Shown here: in pieces, positions 1 through 7,838 of the stretch
Position numbering within the stretch: position 1 is the first letter of the stretch
How the letters are laid out: every line of letters starts with the position of its first letter
Assembly (NCBI RefSeq): GCF_001425235.1
Contig: NZ_LMEA01000014.1
Coordinates: 56,795-120,794, forward strand
Reading direction: 5' to 3'
Length of the DNA stretch: 64,000 bases
Source of the DNA: Devosia sp. Root413D1
GTDB lineage: Bacteria > Pseudomonadota > Alphaproteobacteria > Rhizobiales > Devosiaceae
Position numbers and translations under genes: made by a program
Notes under the pieces: model-generated
Told to the model about the DNA's origin: nothing
Seen by the model: only the letters and a program-made list of their open reading frames with translations
Databases searched by the model: none

Positions 1-20
1 GCAAAACTCGCCGGCTTTGG

Positions 21-80
21 CTCCCCCCTCCACCAGCTTCGCTGGTCCCCCTCCCCCGCCACGCGGGGGAGGATCATGGA
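21..80. repeat. palindromic extragenic repeat (CCTCCCCC/GGGGGAGG type)
   Basis: Short G/C-rich stem-forming sequence with CCCTCCCCCGCCACGCGGGG near 50-70. Close relatives recur at about 10756-10787, 21852-21882 and 48100-48265. It lies upstream of the IclR gene; I see no gene in bases 1-162. Confidence 0.6.
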
Positions 81-162
81 GAGACCGGTGCGAGTGAACT
101 GCTTGCACGCTGGTCCCGCAGGTCGCTAATGCCTAAACTCGGGCAAGGAGAATGGATAGCCA

Positions 163-945
163 ATGATCGAAGACACCGAGCAGCGGGGTAAGGCCGTCCC
201 CGCGCTGGTCCGGACCAAGAAAATTCTCGATGCGCTTTCGACCGGCGGCAAGCCCAAGGGCGTGTCGGAGCTGGCGCGGATGCTGGACCTGCCTAAGAGC
301 ACGGTGCATGGGCTTTGCCATACCCTGGTCGATCTCGGCCTGATGATGCGGGTGGGGCCGTCGCAGTTCGCGGTCGGCCCGCATGTGCTGAGCTGGGCCA
401 ACGCCTTCGAAGGCCAGAGCGACCTGACGCAGGAGTTCATGCGCATCGCCGAGGCGACCGACCTGATCTCGGAGCAGGCGATCAACCTCTCGATCCTGAC
501 CGGTCGGGAAGTGATGTATGTCGCCTGCCGGCGCGGCACCGACCCGCTCGGGGTCAGTTTCCGGCCGGGCGTACGCCTGCCGGCGCCGTTCACCGCCACC
601 GGCAAGGCGATGATGTCGACGATGCGGCCCGAGGAAGTCGAGGCGCTGTTCGGCGACGAGTGGCCGGAGCCCTGGACCAAGCAGAGCGTGCCCAACCTCA
701 AGACGCTGATGCGCGAGCTCGAGGAGACGCGCGAGCGCGGTTACTCGATCGACGACGGGCAGCTGCGCGACGCCATGGTGTGCTTCGGCGCCCCGGTGTT
801 CAACGCCAGCGACGACCACGCGGTGGCCGGCATCGCCATCGGGCTGCTGCGCGGCGAGGTGAACGACACCTCGCGGGCGCAGGTCAGCCACGCGGTGCGG
901 GCGCTGGCCGACAAGCTCAGCCACCGGCTCGGCGGGAATACTTGA
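163..945 (+). CDS. IclR family transcriptional regulator
   Basis: A 260-residue protein with the IclR architecture. An N-terminal winged helix (about residues 14-75) has the recognition region ELARMLDLPKSTVHGLCHTL, followed by the effector-binding domain (about 80-255) with the typical 'PAPFTATGKAMM' and 'RERGYSIDDGQ' blocks. IclR proteins bind short palindromes as dimers and respond to small acids or aromatic compounds. It is followed on the same strand by an ABM-fold protein and a FAH-family hydrolase, and a dyad operator candidate lies in the gap before them (1196-1217). I infer that it controls that pair and possibly itself. The effector cannot be read from the sequence. Confidence 0.9.
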   Translation: MIEDTEQRGKAVPALVRTKKILDALSTGGKPKGVSELARMLDLPKSTVHGLCHTLVDLGLMMRVGPSQFAVGPHVLSWANAFEGQSDLTQEFMRIAEATDLISEQAINLSILTGREVMYVACRRGTDPLGVSFRPGVRLPAPFTATGKAMMSTMRPEEVEALFGDEWPEPWTKQSVPNLKTLMRELEETRERGYSIDDGQLRDAMVCFGAPVFNASDDHAVAGIAIGLLRGEVNDTSRAQVSHAVRALADKLSHRLGGNT

Positions 946-980
946 GGGCTGTGGTGGTTCATGCTGCGACGCCGGCGCGC

Positions 981-1115
981 GCTGACCCCCACCCCTGTCC
1001 CCTCCCCGCAAGGGGACGACCAGATGTCGCCCCGGGGGGAGGGAGACCCTCACACCGATATCGTAGTCTGCGTCTCCCTCCCCCTTGCGGGGAGGGATCA
1101 AGGGTGGGGGTCAGC
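981..1115. repeat. large inverted-repeat extragenic element
   Basis: The outer arms GCTGACCCCCACCC (981-994) and GGGTGGGGGTCAGC (1102-1115) are perfect complements. Inside are further stem-forming blocks of the CCCTCCCC/GGGGAGGG type. A related element lies at 14337-14442. It fills most of the gap between the IclR gene and the next operon; I see no gene there. Confidence 0.7.
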
Positions 1116-1195
1116 CCGCACCGGCCCTTGCCGACTACGACTGCCGTCTACATTGACATCGTCCCCCACGCCATAGATTGTTCAATACCGAGAAT

Positions 1196-1217
1196 ATCGT
1201 TCAGCATATTGAACGAT
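1196..1217. promoter_or_regulatory. candidate IclR operator
   Basis: Perfect 8-bp inverted repeat ATCGTTCA-GCATAT-TGAACGAT, 33 bp upstream of the ABM start codon, in a locally AT-rich stretch. Another TTCAAT half-site lies just upstream at 1181-1186. Position and symmetry fit an operator for the neighbouring IclR protein, but binding is inferred. Confidence 0.55.
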
Positions 1218-1249
1218 TTGACCAGCGGACACATAGGGAAGGAACCGCA

Positions 1250-1543
1250 ATGATCGTCCTGATCGCCAAGTACCACACGAAGCCGGGCAACGTGCCGAAG
1301 GTGCTGGCCGAACTCGTCAAAATGAAGCCGCTGGTGGAAGCCGGCGAGCCGGGCTGCAAGTTCTACCAGGTGTCGAAGTCGACCGAGAACGAGAACCTGA
1401 TCGTGCTCTATGAGCACTATGTCGATGCCGCAGCGCTGGCCGCGCACCGTGAGACGCCGCACTTCAAGTCGATCATCGAGGGCACCGTGATCCCGATGCT
1501 CGAAAAGCGCGAGCGCGAGCTCTACGAACTCGCCATCTCCTGA
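1250..1543 (+). CDS. antibiotic biosynthesis monooxygenase (ABM) domain protein
   Basis: A 97-residue single-domain protein of the dimeric alpha/beta-barrel ABM superfamily, with a first strand 'MIVLIAKYHTKPG', a central 'GCKFYQVSKS' strand, and 'LYEHYVDAAALAAHRETPHF' followed by a C-terminal helix. The H-x-x-T-x-H-F helix is usual for the family. The ATG at 1250 is preferred because it follows GGAA and begins directly at the first beta strand; an upstream in-frame start would include the operator. The stop is 8 bp before the FAH-family gene, so the two are co-transcribed. Members include quinol monooxygenases and small aldehyde- or ketone-handling enzymes; the substrate is unknown. Confidence 0.85.
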   Translation: MIVLIAKYHTKPGNVPKVLAELVKMKPLVEAGEPGCKFYQVSKSTENENLIVLYEHYVDAAALAAHRETPHFKSIIEGTVIPMLEKRERELYELAIS

Positions 1544-1551
1544 GGTTTGCG

Positions 1552-2535
1552 ATGCGCCTCGTTTCCTTTAAGCTTTCCACTGTCACCGGTCCCGTAACCC
1601 GGATCGGCGCCGTGCTGCCGGATGGCCGCTATGCCGACCTGCAGTCGGCCTATCGGGCGGTGCTGGGGGATAACGGGGCGTCGCGGGAAGGGGCGGCGCG
1701 ACTTGCCGCCGCCACCATCCCCTCGGACATGGTGGCCTTCATCCAGAACGGGGTGACTGCGCTCGATGCGGCGCAGTCGGCCCTCGACTGGGTGACGGCG
1801 AAAGACGAGACCGGGCCCGATGGCGCGACCCTGGTCTTCGCGCCCGAGGCGGTGCAGCTGCTGGCGCCCGTGCCGCGGCCGCCGTTGATCCGCGACTTCA
1901 TGGCGTTCGAGACGCACTTGAAGAACATCTACCCCAAGCTCGGGCGCGAAATTCCGCCGCAGTGGTACGAGCTGCCGGTCTACTACAAGGGCAACCCCTC
2001 GGCGGTCGGCGCCGATGGCGATATCGTGCCGATGCCGGCCTATGCCACCAACATGGATTTCGAGTTCGAATTCGCGGCGGTGATCGGGCGGGGCGGCAGC
2101 AACATCCAGCGCGCCGACGCGCTCAGCCATATCTACGGCTACATGATCTATAACGACTTCAGCGCCCGCGAGATTCAGCAGCGCGAAATGTCGGTTGGCC
2201 TCGGGCCCGCCAAGGGCAAGGATTTCGAAAAGGGCCACGTATTCGGCCCCTGGCTGGTGACGGCGGACGAGATCCCCGACATCTACGCGTTGCGCATGCA
2301 GGCCAGCGTCAACGGCCTGCCCTGGTGTGACACGAGCACCTCCACCATGCACTGGCGCTTCGACCAGATGATCGCGCATGCCTCGACGAACGAGGTGCTG
2401 GTCGCCGGCGAGATTTTTGGCAGCGGCACCGTGGGCGGCGGCTCGGCCGCCGAAGTCGGCAAGACGCTGGCCAAGGGCGACAAGGTGGTGCTGACGATGG
2501 ATCGGCTGGGCACGCTGAGTAATGCGATAGGGTAG
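1552..2535 (+). CDS. fumarylacetoacetate hydrolase (FAH) family protein
   Basis: A 327-residue protein with the FAH-fold C-terminal domain. The family's metal-binding E-x-E motif is visible in 'MDFEFEFAAVIG', followed by 'GYMIYNDFSAREIQQRE' and 'GPAKGKDFEKGHVFGPWLVT'. Members hydrolyse or decarboxylate 1,3-diketo acids, acylpyruvates or 2-keto-3-deoxy sugar acids using Mg2+ or Mn2+. It is the second gene of the IclR-flanked pair and starts 8 bp after the ABM gene. The N-terminal 100 residues are variable and probably form the small FAH N-domain. A specific substrate cannot be assigned. Downstream are only extragenic repeats up to 2890. Confidence 0.87.
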   Translation: MRLVSFKLSTVTGPVTRIGAVLPDGRYADLQSAYRAVLGDNGASREGAARLAAATIPSDMVAFIQNGVTALDAAQSALDWVTAKDETGPDGATLVFAPEAVQLLAPVPRPPLIRDFMAFETHLKNIYPKLGREIPPQWYELPVYYKGNPSAVGADGDIVPMPAYATNMDFEFEFAAVIGRGGSNIQRADALSHIYGYMIYNDFSAREIQQREMSVGLGPAKGKDFEKGHVFGPWLVTADEIPDIYALRMQASVNGLPWCDTSTSTMHWRFDQMIAHASTNEVLVAGEIFGSGTVGGGSAAEVGKTLAKGDKVVLTMDRLGTLSNAIG

Positions 2536-2587
2536 GGCTGCCTACCTGAGCGCCTGGGGTTTGGCAGGTTCTCTCCCACCCACCAGC

Positions 2588-2667
2588 TGTCATCCCAGCG
2601 AAAGCTGGGACCCAACTTTCCGTCGGCGCGGGCGGTGAAATGGGTCCCAGCTTTCGCTGGGATGACA
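2588..2667. repeat. 80-bp palindromic element, family A
   Basis: Two perfectly complementary 27-bp arms (2588-2614 and 2641-2667) begin TGTCATCCCAGCG and flank a 26-bp centre containing GCGCGGGC. The same 27-26-27 layout recurs at 45154-45233 with identical arms, and at 40241-40320 with a partly diverged left arm. A more distant copy lies at 36231-36371. Confidence 0.85.
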
Positions 2668-2768
2668 CCAAGTTTGGGGCAATTGCGGTGGGTCAGATTG
2701 GAGCCCCTGGGTGGCGGTGCATCTGGTTCGGCGCGCTTGGCGCCCCTCACCCTGGCCCCGGGCTATCG

Positions 2769-2873
2769 CCTCCCTCCCCCTTGAGGGGAGGGATTGAGGG
2801 AGGGGGTGGTGCAGTCAGCACCGAGCGTCCCTCACCACCCCCACCCCCCACCCCTCCCCTCAAGGGGGAGGGG
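2769..2873. repeat. extragenic CCCTCCCC/GGGGAGGG inverted repeat
   Basis: The segment CCCCTTGAGGGGAGGG with trailing GGGAGGGGGTGGTG is mirrored by a CACCACCCCC-type arm and CCCTCAAGGGGGAGGGG. A related copy lies at 34779-34875. With the family A element it accounts for the gene-free 355-bp gap 2536-2890. Confidence 0.7.
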
Positions 2874-2890
2874 AGCGATGGAGCCGCGCC

Positions 2891-4282
2891 TTAAGTGCGC
2901 CTTGCCTTCCGCACCGCCTCGACCGTCTGCCCAACCAGATCATCGAACGCGATCTCCGCGGGCCTGCGCATGTAGGTGACGATGTCGTCGACCAGCAGGG
3001 GGGCGGACCAGCGGTCGGCGATGATGGAACTGCCGTGCTGGATGCCGAGGACGCAGAGCATCTGGGCGGCGTTGCAATCGACGTCGTGGCCGATGCCGCA
3101 GATGATCTCCAGCGTCAGGTCGAAATCGCCGTTGCCGAACCACAGCGCCACCACCTGCGCCGCGGCGTTGGGGTAGACGTGGATCCAGTTGTACTCGATG
3201 TATTCGGCATCGCATTTGGCCCAGGCGGTCTGCCAGTCCGCCGAGGTGCGGCAGGCTTCGAGGGCGAAGGCGAGGACGGCGCCGTATTCGGTGCGGGTCG
3301 AGAATAGCTCGATCGTCGAAACCAGCAGCGCTTTGCTGTCGGTCTCGGTGTAGGCGCGGGCGGCGAGCACGGCGTTGAACACTTCGCCGAGGATGCCGTT
3401 GCCGGCGGCGGAGATCTCGGCGTCGATATAGGCGAGGCGGGCGGCTTCGCGCGTCTGGCCGGGGGCGACCATGCCGCAGATGGTGCCGCGCATCTGGCCG
3501 CCGATCCACTCGTCGAAGGGGTTATCGAGCGAGCCGGTGAGGGGTGGCAAGAGGCCACGGCGGATGCTGGCGAGCGCCACGGCTTCGGCCGACCAGCCCA
3601 TCGGGATCAGCGCCGTCCAGCGCTCGGCGATATCGGCGCCGGTGACGGCGTGGCCCTTGTCGGCGAAGGCCTCGAGGAAGGCGATCTCGAAGGTGATGTC
3701 GTCATTATAGGTGTTGGGCTCGCGCACGTAATCGCGGATCGGGCCGAACACCTTGGCGATGTTCTCGGCGGTATAGCCCTCGAGCGCCGTGCCGGCGGCG
3801 GCGCCGACCAGCTGGCCGAGCCAGGCAGCGCGGGTGCGGTCGACGAAATCGGCGCTCGCCACATCGACGGCGGTATCGGCAGGCCAGCTGACGTCGGCAT
3901 CGAATGCCGCCCAATCGGTATAGCGCAGGGTCTGCTGACTCTTGTGGTTGGGGTCGGCCACGGCGGCACGCATGATGGCGCGGAGGCGGAAGTCGATGGT
4001 GTAGAGCGCTTCGTAGTCCTTCTTGCCCAGGGCATCGAGGCCCTGCTGCAGCAGCTCGCCATAGGGGGCGAGCACGAAGCCCTTGCTCTCCAGCGATTGC
4101 AGCGCGCCGGCCATCAGGCATTCGGGCGCGGCCGAGCCGGGCACGTTGCTCTGCCAGTACATCGCCATCAGCATGTCGCCGCCATTCATGATGGCGCTGG
4201 CGTCCCAGGTCTGCTCTTCGGCAGTGCGGACGATCGGCAGGGTGTCGCGCAGCAGGTCGCGGGTCAGTTCCCAGGCTTTCAT
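2891..4282 (-). CDS. ADP-ribosylglycohydrolase family protein
   Basis: A 463-residue protein. The ADP-ribosylglycohydrolase (ARH/DraG) fold starts near residue 150 with 'WLGQLVGAAAGTALEGYT'. Next comes 'NTYNDDITFEIAFLEAF', which replaces the usual TDD/D-x-T metal motif, and near the C-terminus 'GIGHDVDCNAAQMLCVLG', the counterpart of the family's GGDTDTNAA loop. The N-terminal 140 residues are an extra helical region. Members cleave ADP-ribosyl or other ribosyl bonds with Mg2+ or Mn2+. It is the last gene of the operon encoding a BMP-type importer, 24 bp after a permease. Hydrolysis of an imported ribosylated compound is therefore more likely than reversal of protein ADP-ribosylation, but this is inference. 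Confidence 0.85.
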   Translation of the reverse strand: MKAWELTRDLLRDTLPIVRTAEEQTWDASAIMNGGDMLMAMYWQSNVPGSAAPECLMAGALQSLESKGFVLAPYGELLQQGLDALGKKDYEALYTIDFRLRAIMRAAVADPNHKSQQTLRYTDWAAFDADVSWPADTAVDVASADFVDRTRAAWLGQLVGAAAGTALEGYTAENIAKVFGPIRDYVREPNTYNDDITFEIAFLEAFADKGHAVTGADIAERWTALIPMGWSAEAVALASIRRGLLPPLTGSLDNPFDEWIGGQMRGTICGMVAPGQTREAARLAYIDAEISAAGNGILGEVFNAVLAARAYTETDSKALLVSTIELFSTRTEYGAVLAFALEACRTSADWQTAWAKCDAEYIEYNWIHVYPNAAAQVVALWFGNGDFDLTLEIICGIGHDVDCNAAQMLCVLGIQHGSSIIADRWSAPLLVDDIVTYMRRPAEIAFDDLVGQTVEAVRKARRT

Positions 4283-4306
4283 GGGCTACCTTCGTTCTAG
4301 GGGTGG

Positions 4307-5227
4307 TCAGGAAATCTTGCGGGCTTTGGCCTGTCGGCGCGCCGCGTAAACGGTGAGCATCACGGCGGGTACGATGTAGGGGATCATCTGCATCAGCTCG
4401 CTGGGCAGGCCCTTGGTCTGCATGGTGATGGCGACGGTTTCGGCAATGCCGAGCACGGCGGCGGCAGCAAAGGTGCCCCAGGCGGTGCCCATGCCCATCA
4501 CCTCGGCGGCGAGCGCGATGAAGCCGCGCCCAGCCGTCATGTTCTGCGCGAACCAGCTGACATAACCCATTGAGAGATAAGCGCCGGCAGCGCCACCGAA
4601 CACGCCCGAGAGGGTCAGCGTATAGAGCTGCACGCGGTTGCGCGAGATACCGGCGGCGGCCGCCGCCTTGGGGTCGGACCCGACGGCGCGGATATGGAGG
4701 CCGAACGGCGTGCGGGCCAGCATGATGGCGACCGCCGGCACGGCGAGGATGGCGAGATAGGTCAGCATATGGTGCCCGGAAAGCAGCGGGCCGAGGATCG
4801 GCACGCCGCCGAGCAAGGGGATGTCGAGATTGGGCAGCACGCCGCTTTTCAGGGCGCCCGACATCCCCTTGTCGCCGGTGGCGAGGAACAGGCCGAGCGT
4901 CGTTGCGGCAAGCGCCGCCATGTTCAACGCGATGCCCGTAATGATGAACTGGGTGCCCAGTCCGTTGATGAAGAACGCCATCAGCGCTCCGAGCAGGCCG
5001 CCGCCGATAAGCGCGGCGAACAGCCCGAGGAACGGGTTGGCGGTGGCGGCGCTGACCAAGACGCCAATCAGCGCACCCGACAGCATGATGCCTTCCATGC
5101 CGATGTTCAGCACCCCGGCGCGATCGGAGATCAGCACGCCCAAGGCCGCCAGCAGCAGCGGGGTCATCACCCGCAGCACGGTGGCGAAAACGGCGGGGTC
5201 GGCGATGGCGCCAAAGAACTCGATCAT
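4307..5227 (-). CDS. BMP-type ABC transporter permease (second subunit)
   Basis: A 306-residue polytopic membrane protein of the BPD_transp_2 family, with the signature 'RAGVLNIGMEGIMLSGA' after the first membrane helices and 'RAVGSDPKAAAAAGISRN', the cytoplasmic coupling region. It resembles the YufQ-like subunit of nucleoside importers. Its start overlaps the stop of the other permease by 4 bp (ATGA), so the two are translationally coupled. With the other permease, the ATPase and the BMP binding protein it should form one importer for a nucleoside-like substrate. Membrane topology predicts about eight to nine helices. Confidence 0.9.
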   Translation of the reverse strand: MIEFFGAIADPAVFATVLRVMTPLLLAALGVLISDRAGVLNIGMEGIMLSGALIGVLVSAATANPFLGLFAALIGGGLLGALMAFFINGLGTQFIITGIALNMAALAATTLGLFLATGDKGMSGALKSGVLPNLDIPLLGGVPILGPLLSGHHMLTYLAILAVPAVAIMLARTPFGLHIRAVGSDPKAAAAAGISRNRVQLYTLTLSGVFGGAAGAYLSMGYVSWFAQNMTAGRGFIALAAEVMGMGTAWGTFAAAAVLGIAETVAITMQTKGLPSELMQMIPYIVPAVMLTVYAARRQAKARKIS

Positions 5228-6291
5228 GCGCCTTGCTCCTGACCCTTGATGTCGCGGATCAGCCGCAGGAAGGCCGGGTGGCGGAAGATGGCGGCGGCGG
5301 TGACCGCCAGCATGATGGCGGCGGTGACCAGCCCGACGATCTCGCTGGGCACGTCGAGATTGCGCGCCAGCATGTCGCCGCCGACCTGGAGATAAGCGAG
5401 GAACAGAGCCGCGGGGATGACGAGGAACGGGTTCTCGCGGGCGAGGATGGCAACGGTGATGCCGGTCCAGCCGTGGCCGGGCAGCCCGGTCCAGGAGAAG
5501 CGGCTATAGAGCCCGAGCACCTCGATGGCGCCGGCCATGCCGGCGATCAGCCCGCCGGCGATCTGCGCCTGCATCAGGAGTTTCGACGAGGCGAGGCCGA
5601 GATGGCTGGCAAAGCCGGGGCTCGAGCCGACGATGCGGACATTGAGGCCGGAGCGGGTGCCATAGAGCCAGATGCCGCCGAGGAGGCAGGCGACGAAGGC
5701 GATGATCACCCCGGTATGGAGGCGGGTGCCCTGCAGCAGCCGATCGAGGGTAAAATCACCGGGGAGTTTGTAGGACATCAGCGCCCCGGCATTGGGGTCG
5801 CGCAGCACGTAGTTGAGTACATAGACGCCGGCGAACAGGAAGGCGAAGTTCAGCACCAGCGAGTTGACCATCTCGGAAGCGCCGAAGCGCACGCGCAGGT
5901 AACCCGGGACGATACAGGCGAGCGAGCCGACCAGCGCTCCGACCAGGATGGCGGCAGGCGTCGCGACAAAGCCGGTGAGCGGCAGCAGCACGGCGGTCGC
6001 CGCAGCGGCGAGGCCGCCGAGAAAGAAGCTGCCCTCGACGCCGAGGTTGAACATGCCGGCGCGGAAAATGATGGTGGCGGCAAGCCCGGTCATCATGGTC
6101 GGCGTCGCTGCTTCGAGGATATTGCCCATATGGCGGATGGTGCCGAACGGGCCGAGGACGAAGAGCCGCAGCACCTCGAGCGGATCCGGCTGCGACAGCG
6201 CCAGCGGCACCAGCACGGCGAGGATCACCAAGCCGATGACCAGGGCAGTGAGAGCGAATTCGGTGAGGCCGGCGAGAATGGAGCGGGTCAT
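5224..6291 (-). CDS. BMP-type ABC transporter permease (first subunit)
   Basis: A 355-residue integral membrane protein of the BPD_transp_2 family, resembling the YufP-like subunit. 'FRAGMFNLGVEGSFFLGGLAAA' is the family signature, and 'GSSPGFASHLGLASSKLLMQAQIAGG' forms the coupling loop. It overlaps the upstream ATPase stop and the downstream permease start by 4 bp each, so the whole importer is one tightly coupled operon read leftward from 8948. It forms the transmembrane channel with its partner. Confidence 0.9.
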   Translation of the reverse strand: MTRSILAGLTEFALTALVIGLVILAVLVPLALSQPDPLEVLRLFVLGPFGTIRHMGNILEAATPTMMTGLAATIIFRAGMFNLGVEGSFFLGGLAAAATAVLLPLTGFVATPAAILVGALVGSLACIVPGYLRVRFGASEMVNSLVLNFAFLFAGVYVLNYVLRDPNAGALMSYKLPGDFTLDRLLQGTRLHTGVIIAFVACLLGGIWLYGTRSGLNVRIVGSSPGFASHLGLASSKLLMQAQIAGGLIAGMAGAIEVLGLYSRFSWTGLPGHGWTGITVAILARENPFLVIPAALFLAYLQVGGDMLARNLDVPSEIVGLVTAAIMLAVTAAAIFRHPAFLRLIRDIKGQEQGA

Positions 6292-7832
6292 GCGGCCGTC
6301 TCCAGACCGAGCATATAGGGGCCGAGCGCGGCGGGCGTCAGGCCGGCATGGTTTTGGAGGTCGGCGACGATTTTGCCGTTGAACAGCACCAGCACCCGGT
6401 CGGCGAGGCGCAGCAGCTCATCGAGATCGGCGGTGATCAGCAGCACGGCGGCGCCGTCGCGGGCGGCGAGGTCGATGCGGCCGTGCAGCAGGGCGGCGGC
6501 GGCGACATCGACGCCGCGGGTCGGCTGGTCGGCGATCAGCAGTTTCGGCGAACCGGCAAGCTCGCGCGCGGCGATCAGTTTCTGGGCGTTGCCGCCCGAC
6601 AGCGAATCCAGCCGTTCGCCGGTGCCGCCGGCCCGCACGGCGTAATCGGCGATCATCTGCTGCACCCGCTTGCGGATAGCGCCGCGACGGAGGAACGGGC
6701 CCCATTGCAACGCCTTGTCGCCATCGGTGCCGGCAATGGCGTTGTCGGCGAGGCTCAAGGCGGCGGTGCCGCCGCGGGCGTAGCGATCGGCGGGCAGGTA
6801 AGCGAGGCCGGCCTTGCGCCAGTCGGGCGCGGCGGCGCGTGACATGTCGGCGTCGGCGAGCCGGACGCTGCCGCTGGCCGGATGCATCAGCCCGCTCAGC
6901 ACGCCGACGAGGCCGCGCTGGCCGCTGCCATCGACCCCGGCAATGCCGACGATCTCGTCGGCGCGGATCGAAAGCGAGATGTCCTCGATGCGGTCGGCGG
7001 GGTCGCGCGAGCGGGTGGAGACGCGGTCGAGTTCGAGCACCACCGGCGCGTCGGTGCGCTGGCGCTGGCGGCGCGGCACATCGACATCGCGGCCCATCAC
7101 CATGCGGGTGATTGTGGTGTCGTCGACCTCGGCAAGCGGCGTGGTGCCCACCACCCTGCCGGCGCGCAGTACGGTGACGGTTTCGGCCAGCGCCCGCACT
7201 TCGTGCAGCTTGTGGGAGATGAAGAGGATGGTCATGCCGGCGGCGCAGAGGTCGCGCAGGCGGTTGAACAGCTCTTCGATTTCGGGCGGCGACAGCACCG
7301 CGGTCGGTTCGTCGAGGATGAGAAGGCGAGTATCGCGCGACAGGGCTTTCAAAATCTCGACCTTCTGCTGCGCTGCGACCGACAGGGTGTCGGTGCGCGC
7401 ATCGGGGTCGACCGCGAGATCGAAGCGCTGAGTCAATTCAACCACCTGGCGGCGCGCCTTGCTGCGATCGATGAAGATCGAGCGGCGCGGCTCGTGGCCG
7501 AGGATGATGTTCTCGGTGACAGTGAGGATGGGAACCAGCGAGAAATGCTGGTGCACCATGCCGATGCCGTGCTTGCCGGCGAAATCGGGCGTCGCGGTGT
7601 CGACCGCGGCGCCATCGATCAGGACCTGTCCGGCGCTCGGACTTTCGAGCCCGAACAGGATCTTCATCAGCGTGGATTTGCCGGCGCCATTCTCGCCGCA
7701 GATGGCATGGATCGATCCCCTCCGAATATCGAAGCTGGCATCGGTGAGGGCCACAGTGCCGTTCGGGTAGGTCTTCGACACTCCCCGGAACGAGACAATG
7801 GGGCCCTCGGCCAGGTGCGGCGAGTTGCTCAT
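6288..7832 (-). CDS. BMP-type ABC transporter ATP-binding protein
   Basis: A 514-residue protein with two nucleotide-binding domains in tandem, typical of sugar and nucleoside importers. The first has Walker A 'GENGAGKST', Q-loop 'MVHQHF', a diverged signature 'LSVAAQQKVEI' and Walker B 'LLILDEPTAVL'. The second has a degenerate Walker A 'GVDGSGQRG' but a good signature 'LSGGNAQK' and 'LIADQPTRGVD'. Such asymmetry is normal in the family. It follows the binding protein gene by 6 bp and overlaps the permease gene by 4 bp. It energises uptake through the two permeases. Confidence 0.92.
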   Translation of the reverse strand: MSNSPHLAEGPIVSFRGVSKTYPNGTVALTDASFDIRRGSIHAICGENGAGKSTLMKILFGLESPSAGQVLIDGAAVDTATPDFAGKHGIGMVHQHFSLVPILTVTENIILGHEPRRSIFIDRSKARRQVVELTQRFDLAVDPDARTDTLSVAAQQKVEILKALSRDTRLLILDEPTAVLSPPEIEELFNRLRDLCAAGMTILFISHKLHEVRALAETVTVLRAGRVVGTTPLAEVDDTTITRMVMGRDVDVPRRQRQRTDAPVVLELDRVSTRSRDPADRIEDISLSIRADEIVGIAGVDGSGQRGLVGVLSGLMHPASGSVRLADADMSRAAAPDWRKAGLAYLPADRYARGGTAALSLADNAIAGTDGDKALQWGPFLRRGAIRKRVQQMIADYAVRAGGTGERLDSLSGGNAQKLIAARELAGSPKLLIADQPTRGVDVAAAALLHGRIDLAARDGAAVLLITADLDELLRLADRVLVLFNGKIVADLQNHAGLTPAALGPYMLGLETAA

Positions 7833-7838
7833 CGGCGC

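Noticed and set aside
981-1115. Repeated G/C-rich blocks as a possible CRISPR array
   Set aside because: The blocks are inverted, not direct, repeats, with no regular spacers, and no cas genes are present.
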